Source: Nonomuraea rhodomycinica (GTDB lineage Bacteria > Actinomycetota > Actinomycetes > Streptosporangiales > Streptosporangiaceae). Taken from it: a DNA stretch of 64,000 bases. Positions 1-8,070 of this stretch are shown piece after piece (within the stretch, counting starts at the first letter, position 1; every line of letters begins with the position of its first letter). The notes under the pieces were generated by a model that worked only from the letters and a program-made list of their open reading frames with translations, searched no databases and was not told the DNA's origin. The stretch is from NCBI RefSeq assembly GCF_013363995.1, contig NZ_JABWGO010000010.1:309005-373004 (forward strand), written 5' to 3'. The position numbers and the translations under genes are program-made.

Positions 1-590
1 GCCCGGTCGTCCCGGCTGAGGTAGTAGAACGCGCCCTGGAGCTCGCCGTTGTGCAGGGAGTAGACGAAGGCGGGCTTGACCTCGTCCATCAGCCGCATCA
101 GCGCCTCGGTCTCCGGCAGCGTGCGGTCGAAGAAGTAGTCCTCGCCGGTCAGCGGGAAGGTCCATTCGACCTGGTCCGCCTCCGCTGGGCGGTAGAAGTG
201 CTCGGCACAGGCGCGGCGGTCGTTCGGGCGGGCGTACCAGCCCTCGTTGAGGCGGGCGCCGTCGGGGTCGGCGCACGGGACGAGGTGCCAGCGGAAGCCG
301 AAGTCCTCCCGCAGCGCGGTGTCCTCGACGAGCTGGCGCAGCAGCGCGCTGACGGTGAGCGCGCCGATGGGCTCGTTGGGGTGGGGGCCGCCGATGATCA
401 CGGCGTCGTGAGGGCCGGCGCCGATGGTCGCCGCGCGCAGCGGCTCGCCCAGGCGGGACGTGCCGATGCGGCGCAGGCGTACCAGGTCGGGGTGGGCGGC
501 GGCGAGGTCGTCGAGCTCGGCGTGCATCTGGTCCACCATCGGGAACGCGGTGAAGTCGGGCACGCGGCTCATGTGGGAGGTGACGTCCAT
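1..590 (-). CDS. M14-family zinc carboxypeptidase (partial, C-terminus off the window)
   Basis: The reverse strand encodes about 196 N-terminal residues before the window edge. M14 metallocarboxypeptidases remove C-terminal residues from peptides using one zinc ion. The zinc motif HxxE appears as GGPHPNEPIGA near residue 80, and the third ligand is in YSLHNGEL near residue 180. No signal peptide is visible, so a cytoplasmic enzyme is likely. The ATG at 590 follows an AGGAGG ribosome site with 7 nt spacing. The gene diverges from a TetR regulator across a 69-bp gap carrying a dyad, which suggests control by that regulator. The catalytic Glu lies beyond the window. Confidence 0.85.
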   Translation of the reverse strand, partial: MDVTSHMSRVPDFTAFPMVDQMHAELDDLAAAHPDLVRLRRIGTSRLGEPLRAATIGAGPHDAVIIGGPHPNEPIGALTVSALLRQLVEDTALREDFGFRWHLVPCADPDGARLNEGWYARPNDRRACAEHFYRPAEADQVEWTFPLTGEDYFFDRTLPETEALMRLMDEVKPAFVYSLHNGELQGAFYYLSRDDR

Positions 591-603
591 TTTCGAGCCT
601 CCT

Positions 604-637
604 GATAATCTGGATTATTCTAGTAAATCAGATTATC
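604..637. promoter_or_regulatory. Dyad in an AT-rich divergent promoter, likely TetR operator
   Basis: A perfect 9-bp inverted repeat (GATAATCTG at 604-612 and CAGATTATC at 629-637) sits between the divergent carboxypeptidase and tetR starts. The region is strikingly AT-rich against its surroundings. Position and symmetry fit an autoregulatory TetR operator that also controls the carboxypeptidase; binding itself is inferred. Confidence 0.6.
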
Positions 638-659
638 TTTACGGCGTGCAGGAGATGTC

Positions 660-1298
660 ATGCGGCTGACCAGGGCGGAAAGCAAGGCCGCCAACAAGCG
701 CGCGCTGATCGAGGCCGCGCGCGAGATCGTCGGCAGGGACGGCTCGAAGGCGAAGCTGGAGGACATCGCCGAGCTGGCCGGCCTGACCACGGGCGCGGTC
801 TACTCCCTGTTCGGCGGCAAGAACGGGCTGTTGGCCGCCATGGTGGACGACTACGCCGGCCCGCTCGACCTGCGCACGGCCGAGACCGCTGGGGCTGGCA
901 GGTCCGGCGGGTGCGAAGGGTCCGGCGGGCGGCTGGAGGAGGCGGTGGCCGAGGTCGCCCGCCGGTTCCTGCGCATGTCGGCCGACCCGCAGGCCGCCGG
1001 CATGCTGCTGTTCGAGACCCGCGTGCTCGACCTCGTGCTCGACGACTCCGACCTGCGCGGCAGGCTCAACGCCTCCATCAGGTCGACCGAGGCCGACCTC
1101 GCCGCGCTGTTCACCGGCCGCCACCACGACGGCGGCGCCGTCACGGGCGAGCAGGCGCTCCGCCTGGCCCGCGCGCTGAAGGCCCTGCTGTCCGGGCTCG
1201 GCCAGGGCGTCGTGCTCGGCGCCTACGAGGCCGACGAGGGGTTCTTCGTCCAGACCGCCCAGGCGCTGATCACGCCGAAGGTGCTCGGCCCGGCCTAG
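660..1298 (+). CDS. TetR/AcrR-family transcriptional regulator
   Basis: This 212-residue protein has the N-terminal TetR helix-turn-helix (residues about 10-58, including LTTGAVYSLFGGK) followed by an all-helical ligand-binding region typical in length for the family. It probably represses itself and the divergent M14 carboxypeptidase through the dyad at 604-637. The ATG at 660 is preceded by AGGAGA with 4-5 nt spacing. The Gly/Arg-rich stretch around residues 78-93 is a low-complexity loop between the DNA-binding and effector domains. The ligand is unknown. Confidence 0.88.
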   Translation: MRLTRAESKAANKRALIEAAREIVGRDGSKAKLEDIAELAGLTTGAVYSLFGGKNGLLAAMVDDYAGPLDLRTAETAGAGRSGGCEGSGGRLEEAVAEVARRFLRMSADPQAAGMLLFETRVLDLVLDDSDLRGRLNASIRSTEADLAALFTGRHHDGGAVTGEQALRLARALKALLSGLGQGVVLGAYEADEGFFVQTAQALITPKVLGPA

Positions 1299-1299
1299 A

Positions 1300-1449
1300 T
1301 CACGGCCGGGGCTGCGGCGCGAGCACCCCGAGGAGGCCGCGCGATGGCGGGCCGCCCAGCGGGCCGCCCTGGGGGGCGCGCTCGCCCGCGGCTACCGGAT
1401 CACCGCCTTCACCAGGGACGGCTGGTACGTGCTGGAGCGTGCGGCATGA
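1300..1449 (+). pseudogene. 3' remnant of a small gene, possibly GNAT acetyltransferase
   Basis: The frame ending in TGA at 1447-1449 encodes about 46 residues that read like a protein C-terminus (ARGYRITAFTRDGWYVLERA) but has no ATG, GTG or TTG start. It runs directly out of the tetR 3' end. Its stop overlaps the ATG of the next gene as ATGA, the arrangement of a translationally coupled partner. I read it as the tail of a lost upstream gene. The ending resembles acetyltransferase C-termini, but that identification is only an impression. Confidence 0.4.
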
Positions 1450-2582
1450 GGATCGCCGAAGCCGAGCTGCACACGGTCGCGCTGCCGTTGCTCACCCCGT
1501 TCCGCACCTCGCTCGGCACGCAGACCGTGCGCAGGGCGCTGCTGGTGCGCTTGCGCGGCGCCGAGGGGGAGGAGGGCTGGGCCGAGTGCGTGGCCGACGA
1601 CGAGCCCACCTACAGCCCCGAGTACCTGGAGGGCGCGGCCGACCTCATCCGCCGCTTCCTGCTGCCCGCCCTGTTCGCGGTGCCCCGCCTCGACCCGGCC
1701 GGCGTCGCGCCCGTGCTGGCGCACCTGCGCGGCCATCCGATGGCCAAGGCCGCCGTCGAGACGGCCGTCCTGGACGCCGTGCTCAAGGCGCGCGGCCTGT
1801 CACTGGCCGCCTACTTGGGAGGGGTGCGGCCCAGCGTGCGCGTCGGCGTGTCGGTCGGCATCGCCGCCACCCTCGACGACCTGCTCGACACCGTGGACCG
1901 GCACGTCGCCGCCGGGTACGCGCGGATCAAGCTCGAGATCGAGCCCGGCTGGGACGTGGAGCCGGTCCGGCTGGTGCGCGAGACGTTCGGCTCCGGCCTG
2001 ATGCTCACCGCCGACGCCAACACCGCCGACGCCAACACCGCCGACGCCAACACCGCCTACGCCCGCCACCTGGCCCGCCTCGACGCGTACGGCCTGGCCC
2101 TGCTGGAACAGCCCTTCGCTCCGGACGACCTGCACGGCCACGCCCGGCTCGCCGCCCGCATGGACACGCCGATCTGCCTCAACGAGTCGATCACCTCGGC
2201 GCGCGCCGCCACCGCCGCGATCAGGGCGCGCGCCTGCTCGGTCATCAACATCAAGCCCGGCCGGGTCGGCGGCTATCTGGAGGCGCGCCGGATCCACGAC
2301 CTCGCCCAGGCCGCCGACGTTCCGGTGTGGTGCGGCGGGATGCTGGAGACCGGACTGGGCCGGGCGGCGAACCTGGCGCTGGCCAGCCTGCCCGGCTTCA
2401 CGCTGCCCGGGGACATCTCGGCGACGGCCCGCTACTACGAGCGCGACCTCACCGCACCCGTGGAGCTGACGGGCGGCTCCCTCACGGTGCCCGACGGCCC
2501 CGGGACCGGCGTCGCCCCGGACCCGGACGCCCTGACGGCGTTCACCGTCGAGCCGCCCGTACGCGTCACTCCCGCTCGGTGA
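1446..2582 (+). CDS. N-acylamino acid racemase / o-succinylbenzoate synthase-like enolase-superfamily protein with altered active site
   Basis: The 378-residue protein follows the NSAR/OSBS (MenC-like) family from end to end, including NIKPGRVGGYLEARR and CGGMLETGLGRAAN. Family members use two lysines and three metal-binding acids. Spacing fits the family numbering (K163, D189, E214, D239, K263 in the Amycolatopsis enzyme). On that alignment the first catalytic lysine is Glu164 (KLE instead of KLK) and the third metal ligand is Asn246 (CLNES instead of CLDES). The metal-binding DANT strand is triplicated at residues 189-203. Glu221 and Lys270 are kept. The enzyme is probably inactive or repurposed. 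The true start is the ATG at 1446, which overlaps the upstream remnant as ATGA; the in-frame ATG at 1344 lies in that remnant. Confidence 0.82.
   Translation: MRIAEAELHTVALPLLTPFRTSLGTQTVRRALLVRLRGAEGEEGWAECVADDEPTYSPEYLEGAADLIRRFLLPALFAVPRLDPAGVAPVLAHLRGHPMAKAAVETAVLDAVLKARGLSLAAYLGGVRPSVRVGVSVGIAATLDDLLDTVDRHVAAGYARIKLEIEPGWDVEPVRLVRETFGSGLMLTADANTADANTADANTAYARHLARLDAYGLALLEQPFAPDDLHGHARLAARMDTPICLNESITSARAATAAIRARACSVINIKPGRVGGYLEARRIHDLAQAADVPVWCGGMLETGLGRAANLALASLPGFTLPGDISATARYYERDLTAPVELTGGSLTVPDGPGTGVAPDPDALTAFTVEPPVRVTPAR
2011..2055 (+). repeat. Three perfect copies of a 15-bp unit inside the racemase-like gene
   Basis: The unit CCGACGCCAACACCG occurs at 2011-2025, 2026-2040 and 2041-2055 with no mismatch. 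It encodes a repeated ADANT pentapeptide covering the metal-binding Asp strand. Perfect identity suggests a recent slippage expansion. Confidence 0.95.
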
Positions 2583-2696
2583 GGCCCGTCCGTCCTACTC
2601 GGTGAGCAGGTCGATCAGGTGCTCGCGAACGACGACGCGAAGCCGTGTCAGCGCGATGTCAGGTCCATGTCGGGTCGCGGGGCCACGATTCCCGGC

Positions 2697-3512
2697 ATGG
2701 ATACAGCAATGCAGCCGCCGGCCGACACCCGAGGCGCCCAGCCGAAGGGCTTCGTCGCGAAGCTCCTCGCCGACCGCCACTCCGTCCCGCTCTCCATCGC
2801 ACTGCACCTGGTGCCCGGCGCGGTCATCGTCGCCGTGTACGCGTTCGTCGCCGCCCCCCTGGTCCGGGCGATGAACTTCCCGATCTTCCTGGCCTGGGCC
2901 ATCGCCCTCGCGGTCGTGCTCTTCCCGCTCCAGCTGTTCCTGCTGTGGCTGGGCAAGAAGAAGACCGGCCGCTTCACGATGAAAGGCGTCGTCCACTACC
3001 GCGACAAGCCGGTCCCGCGCGGCAAGGTCTTCTGGCTCGGCGCCGCGTGCCTCGTGTGGATGACCGTGGTGTCGCTCTCGCTGACCCCGCTGGACAACAT
3101 CGTCTACGAATGGTTCTTCACCTGGGTGGACTACCAGGGCGCCGGCCCCTCCGGCACCGCCTACCTCCAGGGCTACTCGCACGACCTCGTGCTCACCACA
3201 CTGCTCATCTGCGCGCCGTTCACCGGCTTCACCCTGCCCCTGCTGGAGGAGTACTACTTCCGCGGCTTCCTGCTGCCCCGCCTCCCGCAGCTCGGCAAGT
3301 GGGCCCCGTTCTTCAACACCTTCTTCTTCTCGGTGTACCACTTCTGGGCCCCTTGGACGGTCCTGTCGAAGCTCGTCTTCCTCTACCCGGGCGTCTGGCT
3401 GGCCTGGAAGAAGAAGGACATCCGCATCTCCATCACCATGCACCCCGGCTCGGCGCTGCTGATGACCGTGGTCGGCATCATCGCCCTCGCCTCCGGCGCC
3501 TACTCGATGTGA
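2697..3512 (+). CDS. CPBP-family intramembrane metalloprotease (Abi domain)
   Basis: This 271-residue multi-pass membrane protein carries the CPBP/Abi signature: an EExxxR motif in LLEEYYFRGFLL (about residue 185), a His in FSVYHFW and a third motif ITMHPGSALL near residue 250. The family includes CaaX prenyl endopeptidases and bacteriocin-immunity or maturation proteases. Several hydrophobic helices are visible from residue 30 onward. The start is uncertain: ATG at 2697 is chosen because the peptide upstream (from 2619) looks non-coding, but no strong ribosome site precedes it. No partner gene is adjacent, so the substrate is unknown. Confidence 0.8.
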   Translation: MDTAMQPPADTRGAQPKGFVAKLLADRHSVPLSIALHLVPGAVIVAVYAFVAAPLVRAMNFPIFLAWAIALAVVLFPLQLFLLWLGKKKTGRFTMKGVVHYRDKPVPRGKVFWLGAACLVWMTVVSLSLTPLDNIVYEWFFTWVDYQGAGPSGTAYLQGYSHDLVLTTLLICAPFTGFTLPLLEEYYFRGFLLPRLPQLGKWAPFFNTFFFSVYHFWAPWTVLSKLVFLYPGVWLAWKKKDIRISITMHPGSALLMTVVGIIALASGAYSM

Positions 3513-3836
3513 CTTCTGCGGTCACGAGGCCCGCTCGGGCCGGTGTACGCCTGGACGGTGGTGCGGACGGGGCAGCCCCAGGCCTGTCGTTCCTGGCTGC
3601 GGGGGTCGTCGACCTGGGTCCATGCGGCCCCGCAACAGCAGCAGATCGTCAGGCTCGCCGCCCGCGGGCTGACCAACCGCGAGGTCGGCGAGAAGCTCCT
3701 CCTCTCCTCGCGTACGGTCGGCTCGCACCTCTACCGCAGCTTCCCCAAGCTGGGTGTCACCGCCCGAGCCCAGCCGCGCGACCTCATCGAGGGCACCCTC
3801 ACGAGGGAACACTCCGGCCACGGTCGCCGCGGTGGG
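3513..3836. other. Stretch without an intact gene
   Basis: Between the CPBP gene and the convergent reductase gene there is no intact reading frame. The only recognisable content is the LuxR HTH remnant at 3627-3800. No terminator hairpin was recognised. Confidence 0.6.
3627..3800 (+). pseudogene. Remnant of a LuxR-family regulator (C-terminal HTH only)
   Basis: About 58 codons encode a LuxR-type helix-turn-helix, including IVRLAARGLTNREVGEKL and SSRTVGSHLYRSFPKLGV. The frame has no credible start or upstream receiver or ATPase domain, and it reads on antisense into the next gene. One substitution (RAQPRD where RTQLRD is usual) adds to the picture of decay. The parent was probably a full LuxR regulator now lost except for its DNA-binding tail. 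Confidence 0.65.
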
Positions 3837-4400
3837 TCAGCGGTGCCGCCGGTACCGCAGATAGATGATCCCGCTGCTGGAGGCGGTGCTGGAGACCAGG
3901 TCGAGCGGGTAGGACTTGGGGACGCCGTCGAACAGCCGGGTGCCCTCGCCGGCGACGTAGGGGAACATGCTCACCCGGAGCTCGTCGATCAGGTCCAGCC
4001 GCATGAGCGACCGCCAGAGCCTGACGCCGCCCCAGACCACGATGTGGCCGTCGCCGCCATGCCTGAGCTTGTCGATCTCTTCTACCGTGTCACCAGCGGC
4101 GATGGTGGTGTTGGCCCAGTCGGCCGTCTTCAGGGTCCGGGAGAAGACGACCTTGCGCCCGGCGTTCAGGATGTCGGCGAACGGGTGGTCGGTGGAGGTC
4201 GTCATGGCCCCGGCGATGCCCTCGTAGGCGGTGCGGCCCATGACGTGCGCGTACGCACTCCGAAGCCAGTCGAGGTGCGCCGGCTGGTCGGGCTCACGGT
4301 TCTCGGGCAGGTCGAAGCAGAACTTCCAGAAGTCGGTGCCCTCGTCGGCGAGGAGGCCGTCGAGGGAGTAGTTGAACACTGTCGCCATCAGCTTCCGCAT
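3837..4400 (-). CDS. Dihydrofolate reductase-like / RibD C-terminal domain protein
   Basis: The 187-residue protein begins MRKLMATVFNYSLDGLLAD and contains VMGRTAYEGIAG, KVVFSRTL and HIVVWGGVRLWRSLM. This is the NADPH-dependent reductase fold of the RibD_C/DHFR-like family. These stand-alone proteins are common in actinomycetes and their substrates are mostly unknown. The ATG at 4400 is preferred over the upstream ATG at 4493 because the extension is Pro/Arg-rich and a GGAG site lies upstream of 4400. It converges on the LuxR remnant. Confidence 0.82.
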   Translation of the reverse strand: MRKLMATVFNYSLDGLLADEGTDFWKFCFDLPENREPDQPAHLDWLRSAYAHVMGRTAYEGIAGAMTTSTDHPFADILNAGRKVVFSRTLKTADWANTTIAAGDTVEEIDKLRHGGDGHIVVWGGVRLWRSLMRLDLIDELRVSMFPYVAGEGTRLFDGVPKSYPLDLVSSTASSSGIIYLRYRRHR

Positions 4401-4632
4401 GATCAGAACTCCGTGGTCTCGGGTCGTCCGGGGACCGTGCTTGCCGGGGGAACGTGCGTGTCTCGGACCGCAGCGTTCGGGTGGCCGCGGCATCTGCGAT
4501 CTGTCACTGATGCCTTAGACAACGCTGCCGCCCGGAAGTCATCGGCGCCCGGTCCACGGGCTGGTCGCGCGGTCATGTGGTGGTTCCCTGTGTGGACGCA
4601 CGCGGCCTTCGTGGTGGAGGGGGTGGCGATCG

Positions 4633-5226
4633 ATGACGGTGCCGGACTCGTTCCGCTCCTGGGGGCGATGGCAGCGCGAGGGGGAGGCCGGGCGGCTGTG
4701 GCTGGCCGCGCTGCCCGGCATCGTCTCCGAACACTGCGCCCGCTGGGATCTGACGGTTGACGGCGACCCCATGCATGGGGACAACGGTCTGGCGGTGCCG
4801 GTCAGCCGCGGTGACGAACCGCTGGTACTCAAAGTGAGCTGGCCGGACGAGTCGGTCCCCGATCAGGTCGCGGCGCTGCGGGTGTGGAACGGGCGCGGCA
4901 TGGTTCTGCTGGTCGATGCGGACGTGTCCAGCGGTGCGCTGCTGCTGGAGCGGCTTGACCACCAGTGGGGAGGCGGTGGGCCGGCCCTTCCCCACCCGCG
5001 TGCTCGACATCGCGCTCGGGCTGGCAGGGGAGATGGCGGCAGACCGGCCGGCACTCGTCGCCTTCGCTGGTGTCTCGACGCGCTGATCGACGCGGCCGAG
5101 ATGAGTCGGCCCCGGGCCTGCGCGTGGGCGGTGCTGCGCTCGGTGGACCACTGGCTGTGGGGTCTGGACGCCGGCCTCACCGAAGACCCCGTGCGCTGCG
5201 CAGGCATCGTTCAGCGACTCACCTGA
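4633..5226 (+). pseudogene. Decayed aminoglycoside (streptomycin-type) phosphotransferase
   Basis: The N-terminal about 110 residues match the APH family nucleotide lobe (DNGLAVPVSRG, PLVLKVSWPDES, LLLERLDH) and the last about 55 match its C-terminal lobe (DALIDAAE, DHWLWGLDAGLTEDPVRC). Between them (about 4965-5080) the frame turns into Gly/Arg-rich nonsense. The next frame there reads VGRPFPTRVLDIALGLAGEM and then stops. The catalytic loop (HGDxxxxN) and the DxKP motif are missing. Length is about 197 residues against roughly 270-300 for the family. A deletion with frameshifts explains this. A GGAGGGGG ribosome site still precedes the ATG. Confidence 0.65.
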
Positions 5227-5344
5227 TCAGGCGAGTACGCCGACGACGTTCGCCAAGCCGGGGCCCGCTTCCATGGGAACAGCTCTTTCTGACGGCAGTT
5301 CACTGCGCGATTCTGGGCTTCGCTTGGCGAACGGCGGGAGACGG

Positions 5345-6511
5345 ATGTCGCGCGAGGGCTGTGCAGGGCGTCTGGTGGCCGGGCGCTACCGGCTTGTCAG
5401 CGAGCTGGGGTCCGGCGGGTTCGGGCAGATATGGAAGGCCCGGGACGAGAACCTACGCGTCGACGTGGCGGTCAAGGTGGTTTCGCTGGCGCAGGCCGGC
5501 TCGGACGAGGAACGAGCCGAGAGGCTGCTGCGCGCGGAACGAGAGGCCCGGCACGCCGCGCGGTTGCGCACCCACCCCAACGTGGTCGCCGTGCACGACG
5601 TGGTGGTCGAGGACGGCGTCCCGTGGATGGTCATGGACTTGGTGGCCGGGCGCTCCCTGGAGCAGGCGATTCGCGCCGATGGCCCCGTACCCCTGCCTCT
5701 GGCGAAGAGGATCGCCGAGGCGATGCTGGAGGCGTTGAGCGCGGCGCACGCGGCCGGGATCGTGCACAGGGATGTGAAGCCTGCCAACGTGCTGCTGGCC
5801 GATGACGGGCGCATCCTGCTCGCTGACTTCGGCATCGCGATCCACGACGCCGACACCGCGCTCACGCGGACCGGGATGGTGGTCGGCTCGGTGGAGTACA
5901 TCGCGCCCGAGCGGGCCGAGGGTGACGACGGAGGCCCCAAGAGCGACCTGTTCTCCCTCGGAGCAACCCTCTACCAGGCGGTGGAGGGCTTCTCCCCGTT
6001 CAGGCGGGCCGGCGCCTCGGCATCGCTGCGCGCTGTCCTGGCCCACCGACCCGCACCTCCGCAGCGCGCCGGCTCGCTGGCCCCACTCGTCATGCGGCTC
6101 CTGGACAAGGACCCCGCCAACAGGCCCACGGCCGAGGCAGCCCTGGACCTGCTCCGTTCCGATGGGACGAAGACGACCGAGACGAAGCCCATGCCGACGT
6201 CCGAGCCGGCGAAGGAGAAGAGATCGGTGGCCGCCTTGCTCGCCGGGACCTTCTTCGTTCTGACGGGCATCGCCGTGAGCGTTGCCGTGCGTTTCCAGAA
6301 CGAAGCCGACCGAGCAGATCCGACCATGCCGTGGGGAACGCTCATCCCCTTGGTGATTTTCGTGTGGGGCCCGATACAACTCGGCTCCGGCGGCCTGATC
6401 GGGTGGCTTCCCAGACGCCTCGCTCTCGGCCTGGGGATGATCACCGGCGTGGCGTTCAGCGTGCTCGCGGTGGTGAACATCACGAGTTGGGCGACGTTGA
6501 CCGACGGGTGA
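5345..6511 (+). CDS. Membrane-anchored Ser/Thr protein kinase (PknB-like)
   Basis: The 388-residue protein has a Hanks-type kinase domain at about residues 10-270: glycine loop LGSGGFGQIWKARD, lysine VAVKVV, catalytic loop HRDVKPANVLL, DFGIA and APER. It ends with three hydrophobic segments (about 295-315, 330-355, 360-380), so the kinase faces the cytoplasm and the tail is in the membrane. No PASTA or other sensor domain is present. The ATG at 5345 follows GGGAG; the in-frame ATG at 5273 adds an unconvincing 24-residue leader. It starts 118 bp after the decayed phosphotransferase. Confidence 0.87.
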   Translation: MSREGCAGRLVAGRYRLVSELGSGGFGQIWKARDENLRVDVAVKVVSLAQAGSDEERAERLLRAEREARHAARLRTHPNVVAVHDVVVEDGVPWMVMDLVAGRSLEQAIRADGPVPLPLAKRIAEAMLEALSAAHAAGIVHRDVKPANVLLADDGRILLADFGIAIHDADTALTRTGMVVGSVEYIAPERAEGDDGGPKSDLFSLGATLYQAVEGFSPFRRAGASASLRAVLAHRPAPPQRAGSLAPLVMRLLDKDPANRPTAEAALDLLRSDGTKTTETKPMPTSEPAKEKRSVAALLAGTFFVLTGIAVSVAVRFQNEADRADPTMPWGTLIPLVIFVWGPIQLGSGGLIGWLPRRLALGLGMITGVAFSVLAVVNITSWATLTDG

Positions 6512-6650
6512 TGATCCGCCGCCGGAGCGCAACGGCCGGCCGCCGCACCGGCGGATCTCAGTGCGACACTTCCCCTCTCTACGATCATCTCCCTGCTGGG
6601 CAGGCAGAACAAGACTGTTGATTTCGTCTGCACGCTGCCAGGCTGTGACC

Positions 6651-7319
6651 ATGGTCGCTACGGACAGTGAGGTATGGGATCCCTTCGGCACTTTGCGCAA
6701 CGCCCTGTGGATCGGAGGCGGCCAATGGGCCGGCAAGTCCACCGTCGCCAGGCTGCTGGCCGTCCGGTACGGGCTGACCGCGTACCACTACGACTACCAC
6801 GACGCGCGTGCGCACAACGACCGGCGGATCGCGCACCGAGTACGGCTTGGCGAGCCCACCGCGGACCCCGACCCGGACAGCGTCTGGGTGCACACCAGCC
6901 CCCAGGAGATGGCCGACGAGACCCTGGCCGGCTTCCCCACGCGATTCGAGTGGGCCTTGGACGACCTGCGCGGCCTGGTATCCGGGCGGCCCGTCATCGC
7001 CGAAGGTTGGGGGCTGCGTCCCGAACTGGTCGCGCCCATCATCGACTCACCCCGTCGAATGATCGTGATGGTGCCGAGCGAGGAATTCCGTGAGCGTCAG
7101 TTCCGCGAACTGCCCCGTGCCGCCGCCGTCAGTCACGCGGTCAGCGACCCCGATCGAGCGCAGCGCAACCGACTCGCCCGAGACCGCCTCGTCGCCGACG
7201 AGGCCGCCCGCTCCGCTCGTCGCCTGGGCATCCGGGTCCTTGAGGTCGACGGGCGCGACGATGCTGAGGCCGTGGCGGACATCGTGGCCGACCACTTCAG
7301 CTCGTACCTGAACCATTGA
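6651..7319 (+). CDS. P-loop ATP-binding protein, kinase-like
   Basis: The 222-residue protein carries a Walker A motif, GGGQWAGKST at residues 22-31, and resembles small nucleotide- or sugar-kinase-type P-loop proteins. An Arg-rich lid-like helix (QRNRLARDRL) is near residue 180, and a VIAEGWGLRP segment sits where such kinases have Walker B. The substrate cannot be inferred. ATG at 6651 is chosen because the extension to 6561 is not protein-like. It lies alone after the Ser/Thr kinase and converges on the TPR-like gene. Confidence 0.7.
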   Translation: MVATDSEVWDPFGTLRNALWIGGGQWAGKSTVARLLAVRYGLTAYHYDYHDARAHNDRRIAHRVRLGEPTADPDPDSVWVHTSPQEMADETLAGFPTRFEWALDDLRGLVSGRPVIAEGWGLRPELVAPIIDSPRRMIVMVPSEEFRERQFRELPRAAAVSHAVSDPDRAQRNRLARDRLVADEAARSARRLGIRVLEVDGRDDAEAVADIVADHFSSYLNH

Positions 7320-7342
7320 TCATGGTGTGACGAGAGGCTGCG

Positions 7343-7831
7343 TCATTCGATGCGGTCGTTCTCCGGTTGGGGATCGTCTCTGAGCTGTTCGGTCAGGCGC
7401 TCCAGGCCGCCCTTGATGAGCTGCGCGTACCCGTCGTCGCCGAGTGCGCCGATCGTGGTCCGAGCCTGGTGGAGGTGCTCGCGGGCGCGGTCGAGATCGC
7501 CCAGCTTGCGGTAGCACTCGCTCAGGTTGAGGTGCAACGACGGGTACAAGCCGGCCGCCGAAAGCGTCACCCCGGCTTGGGCCACCCGCTCATCGGTGAT
7601 CAGGTCGGCGGCGGCGAGCGCCCGCAGGTCCCACATCAGCTCTTCGTGGACGTCGTCCTGTACGTCGGCCATCGCGTGGGCGAGGACGCAAACGTGCAGC
7701 GGGTCGCCTCGCTCGCCGCCTATGTCGTCCCAGATCTGCGCGAACAGGTCGCGAGCGGCCTCACGCTGACCTCGGTGGTGATGCAGCTCCACCCCTTGGC
7801 CGATCCGGGTCATCGTCGGGTCCGTGATCAT
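7343..7831 (-). CDS. Small TPR-like helical protein, unknown function
   Basis: The 162-residue protein is helical and contains a tetratricopeptide-like segment (LHLNLSECYRKLGDLDRAREH) near residue 110, so it may bind another protein. The acidic N-terminal half (LFAQIWDDIGGERGDPLHVC) matches a style common in actinomycete hypotheticals. ATG at 7831 is preferred because AAGGA lies 8 nt upstream; an ATG at 7846 is in frame. No enzyme motif is visible, and its neighbours give no functional hint. Confidence 0.65.
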   Translation of the reverse strand: MITDPTMTRIGQGVELHHHRGQREAARDLFAQIWDDIGGERGDPLHVCVLAHAMADVQDDVHEELMWDLRALAAADLITDERVAQAGVTLSAAGLYPSLHLNLSECYRKLGDLDRAREHLHQARTTIGALGDDGYAQLIKGGLERLTEQLRDDPQPENDRIE

Positions 7832-8018
7832 CGGCGGTTCCTTCATCGATGCCGGCTCGCCTCACAACGGTGCCAGTATCGCCGCTACGGAGTCCGCCCG
7901 CCGGCCGCCTTCACCCGCCCGACACCCCGGAACGTGGTCATCGGTCTCAGGAGTCATGGCAGGCGCGCAGGAGTGGGCCTGGCCCCACCCACCCGTGCGG
8001 CCAACCCCATATCGGGCC

Positions 8019-8034
8019 AGGTAGGGCGCTACCT
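8019..8034. promoter_or_regulatory. 16-bp dyad upstream of a membrane-protein gene, possible operator
   Basis: AGGTAG (8019-8024) and CTACCT (8029-8034) form a perfect 6-bp inverted repeat with a 4-nt spacer, 36 bp upstream of the ATG at 8071. The position, near the expected promoter, suits an operator for a PadR- or TetR-type regulator. No such regulator is adjacent. Confidence 0.4.
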
Positions 8035-8070
8035 AGCATCGCTACCACAACGACACGGAGGAGACAGATC

